A stretch of 64,000 nucleotides of DNA from assembly GCF_910594005.1 (NCBI RefSeq), contig NC_057817.1, positions 31,349,001-31,413,000 on the forward strand, in the 5' to 3' direction. Below are positions 22,880 through 34,924 of the stretch, one piece after another. The position numbers and the translations under genes are program-made. Below the pieces are notes generated by a model, which saw only the letters and a program-made list of their open reading frames with translations, did no database searches and was not told where the DNA came from. This stretch comes from Cervus elaphus. Its lineage: Eukaryota; Chordata; Mammalia; Artiodactyla; Cervidae. Every line of letters begins with the position of its first letter. Positions within the stretch are counted from its first letter, which is position 1.

Positions 22880-23100
22880 CTGCAGTTCAGTTACTCAGTT
22901 GTGTCTCTTTGCAACCCCATGGACTGCAGCACGCCAGGCTTCCCTGTCCATCACCAACTCCCAGAGCTTGCTCAAACTAATGTCCACTGAGTTGGTGATG
23001 CCATCCAACCATCTCATCCTCTCTCATCCCCTTCTCCTCCTGCCTTCAATCCTTCCCAGCATCAGGGTCTTTTCAAAGTCAGTTCTTCACATCAGGTGGC
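22880..23100 (-). mobile_element. BovB LINE 3' end, antisense
   Basis: cagttcagttactcagttgt, then ccatggactgcagcacgcca and ccagcatcagggtcttttc: the reverse of the BovB ORF2 C-terminus and tail. It begins about 90 bases after the OR-B stop, so the OR-B 3' UTR may include it. Confidence 0.9.
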
Positions 23101-23714
23101 CGATAATAAGAATATTAGTATTCTTAGAAATATCTTTATTAGAAGTGTTCTTAAATCCTTTACTACATGCATTACAGAATGCTGGTCACTTCCATTCACT
23201 GATAAAATAGTGGTCTGAATGAAGCCTGAAAGTAGTGTTCTTAGAAACAAGGGATTGACCATCATGCCAGATATTAAAAGATGTGTATGTGTCAGCATCT
23301 TAATACGTGCTTAATAAGACAGCAAGCTCTATTCAAAGGAGGATTAATGGTCAGACTTCTTCAGAGGATAAGAAATGAGTCATATAATTTTCCAAGGCAT
23401 TGTTTATATACTTATGTTGTAGAGAACATCTGTTATTTTTGCCTGCCCAGTGTGCTTTTACCCTCCCTCCAGTAACTGCACACCACTCTCTGAAGGAAAT
23501 TAACACTTCCCCACTCTGCGTAGCCTGGTGGGCTCTCCATGGTACCCCCTGTCCCCACACCCACTACAAGGAGATCACGTGACTCATGAAAGGCCAGTCC
23601 CTCCTAACAAGAGATGCCCAGGCCCTCCTGCTACTGAGATCTCCAGTGATTCCATGCCCACTGGGCTTCCTCCTAGGAGGGTTTCAGTAAACCAAATAAC
23701 AATAGCAAACATTT

Positions 23715-23885
23715 AATAAAGACCCTTATCTTAAATGTTTTATACATGTCATCCTCATCTCGACAAACTTGTGTGAACTAAGTACTGTTACTCCTGTTTT
23801 ACAAATAAATACCCAAGAACCAGGAAAGTTGCCTACAGGTAAGGAGAAGCAGAATTTCAAACCAGTAGGTCTGAATACAGAGTCC
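23715..23885 (-). mobile_element. MIR SINE remnant
   Basis: tcatcctcatctcgacaaac, gtactgttactcctgtttta and aagcagaatttcaaaccagt follow the reverse MIR consensus order. The flanks from 23101 and to 23937 hold nothing else I can name. Confidence 0.55.
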
Positions 23886-23937
23886 ATTTTCACAAACCTT
23901 TTTTGAGTCTGATACTTTGCAAAACATCCTTTTCTTT

Positions 23938-24145
23938 ATTACATGCTCAGTCATGCCTGACTCTTTGTGACCCCATGGGCTGTAGCCTGCCAGGCTCCTC
24001 TGTCCATGTGATGCTCTAAGCAAGAATACTGGAGTTGGTTGCCATTTCTGACCAGGGGATCGATCTTTCTGACCCAGAGACTAAATTTGTGTCTCTTTCA
24101 CCTCCTGCATTTGCAGGTGAATTCTTTACTCCTGAGCCACCTTTT
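23938..24145 (-). mobile_element. Bov-tA SINE, diverged
   Basis: Reverse-strand: ctcagtcatgcctgactctt, gtagcctgccaggctcctct, then ctcctgagccacc at the head end. Confidence 0.85.
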
Positions 24146-24315
24146 CTTTATTAGTATGATCAGAATTCAAGTTGTATTTGTGAGAAACAAGCCAAAGTGC
24201 TATTCAAATTGGCACTAAAAATTGAGTTATGTTCTTCATGTGACCCCCCAGTGGATTTTTTGATTAATTAATATACATCAAGTATAAAATACAGCAAAAC
24301 TTGTATTTTGATGGG

Positions 24316-24323
24316 AACATACA

Positions 24324-24356
<33 letters not shown>
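24316..24356. repeat. (CATA)n microsatellite
   Basis: About ten uninterrupted catacata-type tetranucleotide units. Confidence 0.95.
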
Positions 24357-24357
<1 letters not shown>

Positions 24358-24894
24358 CCATACTATTCAATGGCAAATGTATACTCACCACCTGTGATCA
24401 CCTAAAATCATGTACCCACTGAGAATAAAACTATAGTGATTAAGAAGCTGCTCCTGTCATCCAGTATGGAAGGGATAAAAATATAAAGAACCAAGTTTAA
24501 TTTCAAGCAAGACAAGTTGAAATCTGGAAATTCTGACATTACTGCTTGTGATGACCTAAAGCCAAACTCAGAGGCTGATCTCTGGCTTGCTGAATTCCAG
24601 CTCTATGAGAATGAACTGTCATCCTGGGTTATGTATAGAATTGATCAAGATTTGAACAGTTATACCAGGGAGGATTTGAGGACTCAGCATATCAAACCTC
24701 CAAACCACTCAAAATGACCCCCACAGTGCCCTTCCTCACCCAAGTTCTTCCATCCTTGATGGAAAAAAGCCCATGATTTTTCTCAGGTCCATCCTTTCTT
24801 GTTATACTGTTAGTTTCCAGCATGCAAAATTAATATGTCTTGGACTGAAATGCAGAATCAGAAAAGATAATTAGATTTGAATTTAAACTAGCAA
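24357..24894. other. Intergenic, nothing recognised
   Basis: No supported gene or repeat. Confidence 0.3.
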
Positions 24895-25106
24895 TGTGCT
24901 GTGCTTAGTCGCTCAGTCGTGTCCGACTCTGTGCAGCCCCATGGACTGTAGCCCGCCAGGCTCCTCTGTCCTTGGGATTCTCCAGGCAAGAATACTGGAG
25001 TGGGTTGCCATGCTCTCCTCCAGGGGGTCTTCCCAACCCAGAGATTGAACCCAGGTCTCCCACATCGCAGGTGGATTCTGTACTGTCTGAGCCACCAGGG
25101 AAGCCA
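24895..25106 (-). mobile_element. Bov-tA SINE
   Basis: gtgcttagtcgctcagtcgt through gagccaccagggaagcc: a nearly complete reverse-strand copy with few changes, hence relatively young. Confidence 0.95.
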
Positions 25107-25179
25107 AATAATAACCCATTAATTTCTATTTCAAAAGTACAGAGATAATGTGTGGAACATTATTTTAAGTATGTTCAGC

Positions 25180-26460
25180 CAAGGAGTGTGGACTTGACAT
25201 TTTAAAATTAATTTTTATATATTTATACAAATAAAGACACATATATAATTTTGTGAGATTATTGGATGTATAAAACTTCATGGTGCTTCAGTCTTATTTT
25301 TTTCTTTTTTACTTATGTCCCTTTTCTCCAATTTCTGTTTTCCATCCAATCACATCACCTCCTTTTCCACAAACCCATGTTAACTGAATGTATTTTGTTT
25401 CATAATTTTTGGCATGCTCATATAATTATATGTAAGTGCTCACATATATATATATACACACACACAGATATATTCATTTTTACATATACATTCATTTCTA
25501 CACATACATGGACATTCTGTTTTTTAAATATGTAGGTTTAAATATATCCCTTTAAATACGTAGGTTTTGTCTTGTTTTTCTCATTCAACAGTACCATTGG
25601 CATAGTAATCTATGTCAAAGGGTTTAGTTCTAATTTAGTCTTTCAAATTGTAGCCTAATATTCCATGGTAAGAATGTGTCATAATCTATACAGCTATCTT
25701 TTATTTGGGCATTACATTTGCTTACAGATTTTTGACAATGAATATCTCAATAAAACGTATTTGTATATAAAGCCTTAAATTTTGGATGCTTCTGTTTATG
25801 TGGGAGTGATTCCCAGGAATGAGATTCTAAAATCAAAATGGATACGTATTTCAATTTGAATATATGTTGCTAGATTGCTCTCTGGAATGTTCACACATCC
25901 TAAGTAGTGAATAGGTGTGATTTTCCTCTCTCCAGATACAGTTGTTACAGATCATTTAAAACTTATGAAAAAATGTAAGTGACTCATTTGTTGCACGGCA
26001 GTAATTAACACAACACTGTAGATCAGCACTTCAATTTAAGAAATATGGGAAGGAGGTTCAAGAGAGAGAGGACGTTTTTATATCTGTAGCTGATTCATGT
26101 TGATGTTTGGCAGGACAAAATTCTGTAAAGCATTTATCCTTCAATTAAAGAATAAATGAGTTTAAAAAACTTAACAAAAAAAAAAAACTGCCTTCAGCTG
26201 GGTATAAAGTGGTATGTTTGTTTAGCTTATTTTACATTTTCCTTACTACCAGTGAGTGTTACTATCTTTCATATAGTTTTTTAACCACTTGGATTTACTC
26301 TCCTGTAAGTTTCTCATTCATATCTTTTCCTGTTTCTCTTTTGTGTTTGTCTTGTCCATTAGCAATATTTTGTCCAATATTTTGTTCATTGGACAAAATT
26401 TTTCAATATTTTGTCCATGTAATTACTAATAATTTGTAACCTATATTGCTAATATTGATG
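25180..26460 (-). mobile_element. Old antisense L1 remnant with L1 3'-end insert
   Basis: aatattccatggtaagaatg, ttttgacaatgaatatctca and gattcccaggaatgagattc read as the reverse of an old L1 ORF2 C-terminus and 3' UTR. Similar text resumes after 26190. A (TA/CA)n patch sits at 25444-25468. Boundaries approximate. Confidence 0.5.
26035..26186 (+). mobile_element. Truncated ruminant L1 3' end
   Basis: gctgattcatgttgatgttt, a ccttcaattaaag block and a poly(A) tract at 26176-26187 match the 3' end of the L1 copies ending at 13368 and 30868. Confidence 0.7.
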
Positions 26461-26489
26461 ACTTATTACTTGTCTATTTATTTTGTCAT

Positions 26490-26996
26490 GTTGCTGTTCA
26501 GTCAATCAGTCTTGTCCGACTCTGTGACCCCATGGACTGCAGCACGCCTGGCTTCCCTGTCCTTCACCATCTTCTGGAGCTTGCTCAAACTCATGTCTAT
26601 CGAGTCGGTGATGCCATCCAACCATCTCATCCTCTGTCGTCCCCTTCTCCTCCCACCTTCAATCTTTCCCAGCATCAGGGTCTTTTCTAATGAGTCAGCT
26701 CTTCGCATCAGGTGGTCAAAGCATTGGAGCTTCAGCTTCAGTCCTTCCAATGAATATTCAGGATTGATTTCCTTTAGGATTGACTGGTTTGATCGCCTTG
26801 CAGTCCAAGGGACTCTCAAGAGTCTCCTCCAACATCACAGTTCAATTTTTTGGCACTCAGCTTTCTTTATAGTCCAACTCTCACATCCATACATGACCAC
26901 TGGAAAAACCATAGCTTTGACTAGATGGACCTTTGTTGGCAAAGTAATGTCTCTGCTTTTTAATAAGCTGTCTAGGTTGTTCATAACTTTTCTTAG
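26490..26996 (-). mobile_element. BovB LINE 3' end, antisense
   Basis: The reverse frame 26819-26502 encodes the BovB ORF2 C-terminus (RVPWTARRSNQSILKEI, RQRMRWLDGITDS). The copy ends abruptly near 26996, where a plus-strand BovB begins without spacer. Confidence 0.92.
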
Positions 26997-28724
26997 AATG
27001 GTAGAATGGGAAAGACTAAAAATCTCTTCAAGAAAATTAGAGATATCAAAGGAGCATTTCATGCAATGATGGGCATGATAAAGGTGAGAAACTATAGGGA
27101 CCAAACGAAAGCAGAAGAGATTAAGAAGAGGGGGCAAGAATACACAGAAGAACTACACAGAAAAATACACAGAATTTAAAAAGGCCTTAAAGACCAAATA
27201 ACCATGTTGATATGGTTACTTACCTATAGCCAGACATTCTGGGACTGTAAAGTCAAGTGGGCCTTAGGAAGCATTACTATGAACAAAACTAGTAAAGATG
27301 ATGGAATTCCAGCTGAGTTATTTAAAATCCTAAAAGACAATACTGTTAAAGTGCTACAGTCAATATGTCAGCAAATTTGGAAAATTCAGCATGGCCACAG
27401 GACTGGAAGAGGCTAGTTTTTATTCCAATTCCAAAGAAGGTCAGTGCCAAAGAATATTCAATCTATTGTACGATTGCACTCACTTCACATGCTAGTAAAG
27501 TTATGCTCAAAATCCTTCAAGCTTGTCTTCAGCAGTACATGAACCGAGAACTTAGAGATGTACAAGATGGGTTTAGAAAAGACAGACGAACCAGAGATCA
27601 AATTGTCAACATTCATTGGATCATAGAGAAAGCAAGGGAGTTCCAGAAAAACATCTATCTCTGCTTCATTGATTATGCTAAAGCCTTTGACTATGTGGAT
27701 CACACAAACTGTGGAAAATTCTTAAAGAGATAGGAGTACCAGACAACCTTACCTGTCTCCTGAGTAACCTGTATGCGGGTCAAGAAGCAATAGTTAGAAC
27801 CAGACATGGAACAACTTACTGGTTCAAAATTGGGAAATGAGTACGACAAGGCTATACACTGTCACATTGCTTATTTAGTTTATATGCAGAGTACATCATT
27901 TGAAATGCCAGGCTGAATGAATTGCAAACTGGAATCAAGATATGCAAACCTTAGATATGCAGATGATACCATTCTAATGGCAGAAAGTGCAAAGGAACTT
28001 GGATGAGGGCGAAAGAGAAGAGTGAAAAAGCTAGCTTAAAACTCAGCGTTAAAGAAACTAAGATCATGGCATCTGGTTCCGTCACTTCATGAGAAATAAA
28101 TGGAGAAAAAGTGGAAGCAGTGACAGATTTTCTTTTCTTGGGCTCCAAAATCACTGTGGATGGTGAACTATAGTCCTGAATCTAAAAGATGCTTGCTTCT
28201 TGGAAGAAAAGCTATGACAAACCTAGACTGCATATTAAAAAACAGAGATATCATGTTGCAAATTAAGGTCTATATAATCAAGGCTATGGTTTTTCCAATA
28301 GTCATGTATGGATGTGAGTGTTGAACCATAAAGAAGGCTGAGTGCCAAAGAATTGATACTTTCAAACTGTGGTGCTGGAGAAGACTCTTGAGAGTCCCTT
28401 GGACAGCAAGGAGATCAAACCAGTCATTCCTAAAGGAAATCAACCCTAAATATTCATTGGAATGACTGAAACTGAAGTTCCAATGCTTTGGCCACCTGAT
28501 GCAAAGACCCAACTCACTGGAAAAAACTCTGAGGCTGGGAATGTTTGAGGACAAAAAGAGAAGTGGGAGGCAGAGGATGACATGGTTAGATAGCATCATT
28601 GACTCAATGGACTTGAATTTGAGCAGACTCTGGGAGACACTGAAGGACACAGGAGCCTGTCATACAGTCTCATACATGGGAGGCATACATGGGAGTCACA
28701 AAGAATCAGACATGAGTTAGCAAC
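26997..28724 (+). mobile_element. Old BovB LINE, RT to 3' end, many lesions
   Basis: Plus-strand BovB ORF2 starting between endonuclease and reverse transcriptase. Visible in broken frames are FIPIPKKVSAKEYSIYCTIA (27416 on), CFIDYAKAFDYVDH (about 27660-27700), the catalytic YADD within RYADDTILMAES (about 27953-27988) and the C-terminal YGCEC..KKAECQRIDTF segment. It carries numerous stops and frameshifts, so it cannot encode a working enzyme. It is clearly older than the copies at 7457 and 61492, whose frames remain open. Its 3' 550 bases are the inverted counterpart of 26490-26996. Confidence 0.9.
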
Positions 28725-29582
28725 TGAAAAGCAATAAGAAATCTAACAAAATGTGTACAAGATCTATATGATAAAAATGGCAAAACTCATAAACACAGTC
28801 AAAGAAGAAATAAATAAATGTAGTAACTTTCCATGTTCACTGATAGAAAGACTCAAAATTACCAAAATGTCAGTACTTCCCAACTTGATAAATAGATTTA
28901 GTGCAATTCCAATAAAAATTCCAGAAGGTTATTTTGTAGATATTGACAAAATGATTCTCAAGTTGGCATAGAAAGTCAAAACACCTAGGATAACAAACAC
29001 AATACTGAAGAACAAAGTTGGAGAACCATCACTACCTGACTTCAAGACTTAGTATAAAGCTAAAGCAATCAAGACAGTGTGGTACTGGTGAAAGAATAGA
29101 GAAATCAATTAGTGTAATAAAGCAAAAGGCCCAGAAATGGACCTTCATATCTATAGTAATTGATCTTTTCAAAGGAGCAAAGGTATTAGGATGGAGCAAA
29201 TACAGTCCTTTCAACAAATGGCCCTGGAACAACTTTACATCCACATGTGAATAAAAGAATCTAAACACAGACCTTATACCTTTCACAAAAAATAACTCAA
29301 AATGGAACACAGAACTGAGTATAGATTGCAAACTATAAAATTCCTGGAAGTTAACACAGGAGAAAATCTAGAAGACCTTAGATATTGCTATGACTTATAA
29401 GTGCATCAAAGACAGGGTTAATGTGAGAAATAATTGATAAAGCAGACTTCACTGAAATTAAAATTTTCTGCTCTGTGAGCAAGGTCAAGAGAATGAGAAG
29501 ACAAGTCACAGACTGGGAGAAAAGATTTGCAGAAGATACATCAGATAAAGTGCTGTTATCCAAAATAAAAAGAAACCCTATA

Positions 29583-29705
29583 GGACTTCTCTGGTGGCCC
29601 AGGGGTTAACACTCCACAGTTCTAGTACAGGAGATACAGGTTTGATTCCTAACTGGGAAACTAAGGCCCTATGTGTCAATTGGTGTGACCAAAAAAGAAC
29701 CCCTG
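29583..29705 (+). mobile_element. CHR-type tRNA-Glu SINE (cetartiodactyl)
   Basis: ggacttctctggtggcccag, then gtttgattcctaactgggaa and actaaggccctatgtgtc: head and middle of the CHR family, inserted inside the L1M copy. Confidence 0.75.
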
Positions 29706-30411
29706 TATCTCAGCAGTAAAAAACTAATTTAAAAATTGGCCAAATACTTTGACACCTTGTAAAGAAGATATACAGATAGGAAATAGGCATATAGTAAGGT
29801 TTTATGCATCATATGTCATCAGGGAAATGCAACCTAAAACTGAGAAACCACTGCCCACCCTTTAGAATTGGCAAAATCTAAAATACTGACAAAACAAATA
29901 CTGGTTGAAATGTGGGGCACTAGGTATTCTCATTCATTGCTGGTGGGAACGTGAAATGGGATGTCACTTTGGAAGACAATTTGATATTTCTTAACTAAAA
30001 ATCCTCTTACCACAATCAAATAACCATGCTCCTTGGTGTTTACTCAAAGGAGTTAAATATTTATATCCACACAAAAACCTGCACATGGATGGATATAGTA
30101 GCTTTATTATTAATTCCTGAAATTTGCAAGTAATCAAGATATCTCTCTTGACTGAATGAATGAATTGTGGTACATCCAAACAATGGAATATTATTCAATA
30201 CTAAAAAGAAATTGCTACCAAGACATGAGAAGACATGAAGAAACCATGAATGCATATTACAAAGTGAATAAAGCCAAACTGGAAAGGCTACATTCTTTGA
30301 TTCCAACTGTATAACATTCAAGAAAAGGCAAAACTGTGGAGACAATATAAAGACCAGTGATTACCTGGGGCTAGGGTAGGGGAGGGATCAATGGGCAGTG
30401 AAATTACTCTG

Positions 30412-30868
30412 TACAGTTCTAATGAGGTAGCTAAAACTGGAGCCTATTATACAGAATGAAGTAAGTTAGAAAGAAAAACAGCAATACAGTATATTAATAC
30501 ATATATATGGAATTTCGAAAGATGGTAACAATGACCCTATATGCAAGACAGCAAAAGAGACACAGATGTAAAGAACAGACTTTTGGACTCTGTGGGAGAA
30601 GGCGAGGGTGGGATGATTTGAGAGAATAGCATTGAAACATGTATATTACCATATGTGAAACAGACGACCATACCAAGTTTGATGCATGGAACAGGGCGCT
30701 CAAGCCCAGTGCACTGGGACAACCCAGAGGGATGGGATGGGGAGAGAGGTTGAAGGGGGGTTCAGGATGGGGGGACACATGTACACCTATGGCTGATTCA
30801 TGTCAGTGTATGGCAAAAACCACCACAATATTGTAATTAGCTTCCAATTAAAATAAATTTTAAAAAAT
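30412..30868 (+). mobile_element. Truncated ruminant L1 3' end nested in L1M
   Basis: From cagttctaatgaggtagcta to an A-rich end, parallel to 12906-13345 of the larger L1 (for example gcagacttttggactctgtg-type block, gatggggagagaggttg, gtatggcaaaaaccacc). The host L1M 3' UTR resumes at 30869. Confidence 0.85.
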
Positions 30869-31160
30869 GGATACATGTCATTACATTTGTCCAAATCCAT
30901 GGAGTGTACAATGCCAAGAGTAAACCCTAAGGTAAACTGTGGATTTTGGTTGTTCATGACGTGTCATTGTAGGTTCATCAGTTGTAACACATATATAACT
31001 ACTTTAGTGTGGGATATTGATAATGTAGAAGGCTTTGCATGAATGGAGTGGGGGGTAAATTGGAAATCTCTATCTTCCTCTCAGTTTTGCTGTGAATTTG
31101 AAAATATGCTAAAATATAAAGTCAGAAAAATTATTGAAATAAAATCTAAATAAAAAATAG

Positions 31161-33508
31161 TTTAAGTTCAAATATTGGAAGTCTCAATATTGTGAATATA
31201 TTAATAATCCCAAAATTAATACATTGACTCTTTACCCTAAGAATGCTTTATTAGTAATCATAAAACATATACTTCACTGTGAAATAATTATGCTATCATC
31301 TCAATTTTGATATAAAATAGTTACAATCTTAAAATTGTAATTAAAAAACAAAAACAACAATAAATTGCTTGGAACACACTGTCTTTTGAAATATATTCTC
31401 CTAAAATCTTGAATTGATTTTTTAAAAAATATGCTCATGTCTTATAATCAAAAAAAGAGGGAAATATAATTTAAAAGATAAAAGAAGATGATATAATTAA
31501 TCCAGAGTAAGAGATAAAGCAGGTGTTGTGGTGCCTGGACTCATAACTCCACAGGTTTTCCCTTCTTACCACTGAGGTACAGGCTGTCCTGACAGAGCCC
31601 ACTTTGATCTAACATGTGATGTAAGAAACAAATGCTAGAACAAAATGGAAATTAAAATATTTTGAATACTCTGGGAGCAAAGAAAGTACCTTACTTCAGT
31701 AACTGTCCCAGGGACTGGGACTACCACAACTGCAAATATTTATACTTTCTACGACAGCCATATCTTAAATAGCACTTTCTAAGAGATGTGTCCATGTGTA
31801 TATATAGCTTTGGCCCAGCAAATATGACAAAACATAGAGCCAAAATAACTTCTTGACAGACTGCTTTTCTTATTTGTGTTTTAGTTAATAAACCATGTCT
31901 TTTAGGCAACTAGAAAGAGTGCCTGGCATTCTGGTTACCCTAAAACCAAAATTTCCTCCATCTGCTCCTCTTCCCTCAGGCCCCTGTATGTCTCTGCTAT
32001 GGTCTTCAATAATGGTAACGTAGTTCTCGCTGACAAATGAGTTCATTCAGTTTGCCTGAAATAACTTATGTGGTACTAGCACAATAGATTCTTCTAATAA
32101 TATTTTAGGTGTTTGGCTGATGCTCTGATAATCTTACAGGTTCTGTTAACTCCTTACAGTATTCAACAGTGAGCCTCTGAGAGGGTAAATCAGCTTCTAA
32201 AGTTCAGAAGTCCCAGTGGATTTCATCTTAGAATACAGCTGCTACACTTTACCTGAAACCAGAATCTTACACAAATCTTACCCTATACTGGATATAATGG
32301 ATTCCCCCACTTCCTTACTAATTTCTCCTGAGAGCTTTCTCCTTTAAATATTATACATATGAACAGACTTCTCAGGCTTCAGTTCTTGGGAACCCAATAT
32401 AAAACACTATCTAACACTCAAAAAGTGTTTCCAGCCCCATCAGAGGACAAGTTGTTACTGGATTGGTGAGTTCGGAAGTTCAATCCCACCTTTCTCTTCT
32501 TCCCCATTTGGCCATAGAGAAGGTATACGTCACTTTACTCATTTTGGCCATGTGATAAAATTAGTGGAACAAGTTCTGTACTTTTGAGATATGTATATTA
32601 TCCTATGCTATTTGTGATGGAATGCATAAATAAGCCTTTTTCAGGGAGGGGGAAATGTTAGCTACTTATGACTCAGTAGAGCATGTATGTTCCTCATGGA
32701 CAGTCAATGGGATGTCAGGCTCACTGAGTCATTCCTGGGTTTGCAAATGTTTTTCTCTGTTTTTCAAAGTTAATAATTACTATTTATGTAAATTGGGCTT
32801 CTGTCCTCCCACAGGGACTAAGAGATAGGTGCTATCTTCTTCAGTGTTTGCATTTCAAAGAGATAGTTCCCAGGACCTTGAGAAAGACAGGTAAGAGGCT
32901 GGGAGATTTACACCCATCCTAAAGAAGCAGAGAAAGAATTTACAATTTCAAGCTTTTTAAAGGAAATATTTTTAAGAAAAGGGAGATCAGGAACCTAGAC
33001 TCAGGAATAAACCTATTTAAAGTTTAGTCAAGCTGAAGGAAACACTTAGACTGTATTTGTTCATATATACATACATGCACATAAGGAAACTTCTAAGACA
33101 AAGAGATCAAAAATTTGCTACTGGTTGAACTTCAGGGAGTCCAAGGAACCAACTCAGCTGTATCCTGGTCTTGCATGATCAGTTGCCCATCCACTGGCTA
33201 TTTAAATTTAGGCATTCTTCTGAATGTTTAGATCTGACAGGGTTTTATTTGAATAACCCCTGGGAAAGTAGAACAATAAGAGAAAATAGTGAAAAGCAAT
33301 GGTGTAACTGGCTTTGAAATGGTCTGAGTAGTCACTCAAATATTTATATGCTGAGAATCAGAACTTTTCAAAATTGTATTTCTATGTAGTTTTCTTGGAA
33401 TTCAGAACAGCCCAAGTTTATATTAATAAGAACCTAAAGAATTTTGAAATCTTAGCCAGGAAGACTCCTGGCACATGCACTAATGTACTTTTTTTTCCCT
33501 CTAATACT
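31161..33508. other. Intergenic, nothing recognised
   Basis: About 2.3 kb with no supported gene and no repeat I can name. Open frames are all short. Confidence 0.35.
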
Positions 33509-33512
33509 GACA

Positions 33513-34023
33513 TGTATTAGACATTATTAGACAGACAAAAGCTTTTCTTCAGAGAAAACAATTGTTGATCTTTTCTTCCTGCATGGTTTACTGACACTGT
33601 GAGGCTGCGCCATGACAGGCAGCCTAGATTAAGAGTAGGCCTGGTTTTCCAGGGTAACATGATTATCATGCCACCTGGAGCCAGCCAATCAATATGCACC
33701 CACTAAGGAAAAGGGAACCTATCAGGGGAAAGCTGAAAAGCCCATGAACGCCCAAGTTTGAAAAAGGCCCGCAAAGGTTTGAGCCAATAAGATTACTTTG
33801 CAAACATGTAACCAATCTGCTTAAGCCAGCTACCAACTGCTTATGCACACCTTATAAATTGGGTAACAGCTCGGGCTCAGCGCTTTCTGACCCTGCACCT
33901 CTGCGTTGGTTGCGGCAGTGAGCCCTGACTTGAGTCAGCAATAAACTTCCCTTTTTTTGCGAGTTGCATTGTCTTGGAAGCCTTCTCTCTTCCCGCTCGG
34001 GGATTCAGACATCGGGCATAACA
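33513..34023 (+). mobile_element. Solo LTR of an endogenous retrovirus (class I-like)
   Basis: 511 bases beginning TGTATTAG and ending GCATAACA (TGT...ACA ends). The 4 bases on either side are identical (GACA at 33509-33512 and 34024-34027), a clean target duplication. Inside are CCAAT-type boxes (33681, 33784, 33811), a TATA box at 33853-33859 and a polyadenylation signal AATAAA at 33940-33945, giving a U3-R-U5 layout. No internal viral genes remain: it arose by recombination between the two LTRs of a provirus. The class I assignment rests on the 4-bp duplication and layout; the family is not identified. Confidence 0.85.
33853..33859 (+). promoter_or_regulatory. TATA box of the solo LTR
   Basis: TATAAAT, 81 bases before the LTR AATAAA; the normal spacing for a short R region. 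Confidence 0.6.
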
Positions 34024-34299
34024 GACACATTCTTTGAACAAGTGAGAGTGTGTAAAGAGCCTTCTTCACTGGGGAAGAGGAGAGCTAGGTCTCCCTCAAG
34101 TCACTTAGCGCCATTCTTCCTCTCCATGTCCTCCCTGCTCTGTGCTTTGCCTTTGAGCTTTCCTGCAGCTCATTTCTTACAGTGAGATCATCCGTCTCCA
34201 TCTCCCTCCCTTTGATCTGGTTTTTATTTCTCTGTTTACTAACATGTTCAGATCTGCCTTTAAAATGAACTCTTCTGTCCTTGAGAATATTGAGAGATT

Positions 34300-34520
34300 A
34301 AGGCTAAGGCAATGAATAACAAAGAAGCTTAATTATAACCAATGTATGCTGAGCACTGCACATAAGTTATATAAATAACTTCTTAAAACCATGTAAGGGA
34401 GATATTATTATAGGCCATGTTGTGGATCAGAAAATAGAGATAAAGAAGACTTAAAGACTTTCCAAAAGTCATACAGCTAATGAGAAACAGAGCTAATAAG
34501 AAACTTGATGACTTGACCCC
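34300..34520 (-). mobile_element. MIR SINE remnant
   Basis: atgctgagcactgcacataa, gtcatacagctaatgagaaa and cttgaccccagg follow the MIR reverse order closely enough to name it. Confidence 0.6.
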
Positions 34521-34714
34521 AGGTATGTCTCAGGCAGTAGGAAGAATCACAGGAGAGGTACAAGAAAACAAAATCTATTTTACTGACAGGTACTAGAAAC
34601 AGTGGGCATGGCACACCACATAGGACCATGTGGAGGAGCACCAGCATTGGTGAGGAGCAGAAGGGGACAGAGAGAGGGCATGGCCTAGAGTCTTTACTGG
34701 GTTCTCACTGGAAA

Positions 34715-34924
34715 AGTGAAAGTGAAGCCACTCAATCGTGTCCGACTCTTTGCAACCCTATGGACTGTAGCCTACCAGGCTCCTCCATCTATGAGATTTT
34801 CCAGGCAGGAATACTGGAGTGGGTTGCCATTTCCTTCTCCAGGAGATCTTCCCAACCCAGGGATTGAACCTGGGCCTCCCGCATTGTAGGCAGATGCTTA
34901 ACCATCTGAGCCACCAGGGAAGTG
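34715..34924 (-). mobile_element. Bov-tA SINE
   Basis: ccactcaatcgtgtccgact to atctgagccaccagggaagt, near complete. Confidence 0.93.

Larger units (their letters stand above)
28735..31160 (+). mobile_element. Ancient L1M element with two nested insertions
   Basis: Decayed ORF2 C-terminal text in order: caaaactcataaacacagtc-type, ccatcactacctgacttcaa, aagacagtgtggtactggtg, ggaatattattcaatactaa. Then comes an L1M-type 3' UTR: gatacatgtcattacatttg, gggatattgataatgtagaa and an end at ataaagtca. Frames are broken throughout. A CHR-type SINE (29583-29705) and a ruminant L1 3' fragment (30412-30868) are inserted into it, so it predates both. Confidence 0.85.

Noticed and set aside
24316..24356. CRISPR-like array
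   Set aside because: A simple tetranucleotide repeat without spacers, in a mammalian genome.
26446..27069. 207-codon plus-strand open frame
   Set aside because: It is the antisense reading of a BovB 3' end followed by plus-strand BovB sequence; the true coding strand of the first part is minus.
33513..34023. Protein-coding retroviral remnant near the LTR
   Set aside because: Open frames over the LTR are short and unrelated to viral proteins; no internal region remains on either side.
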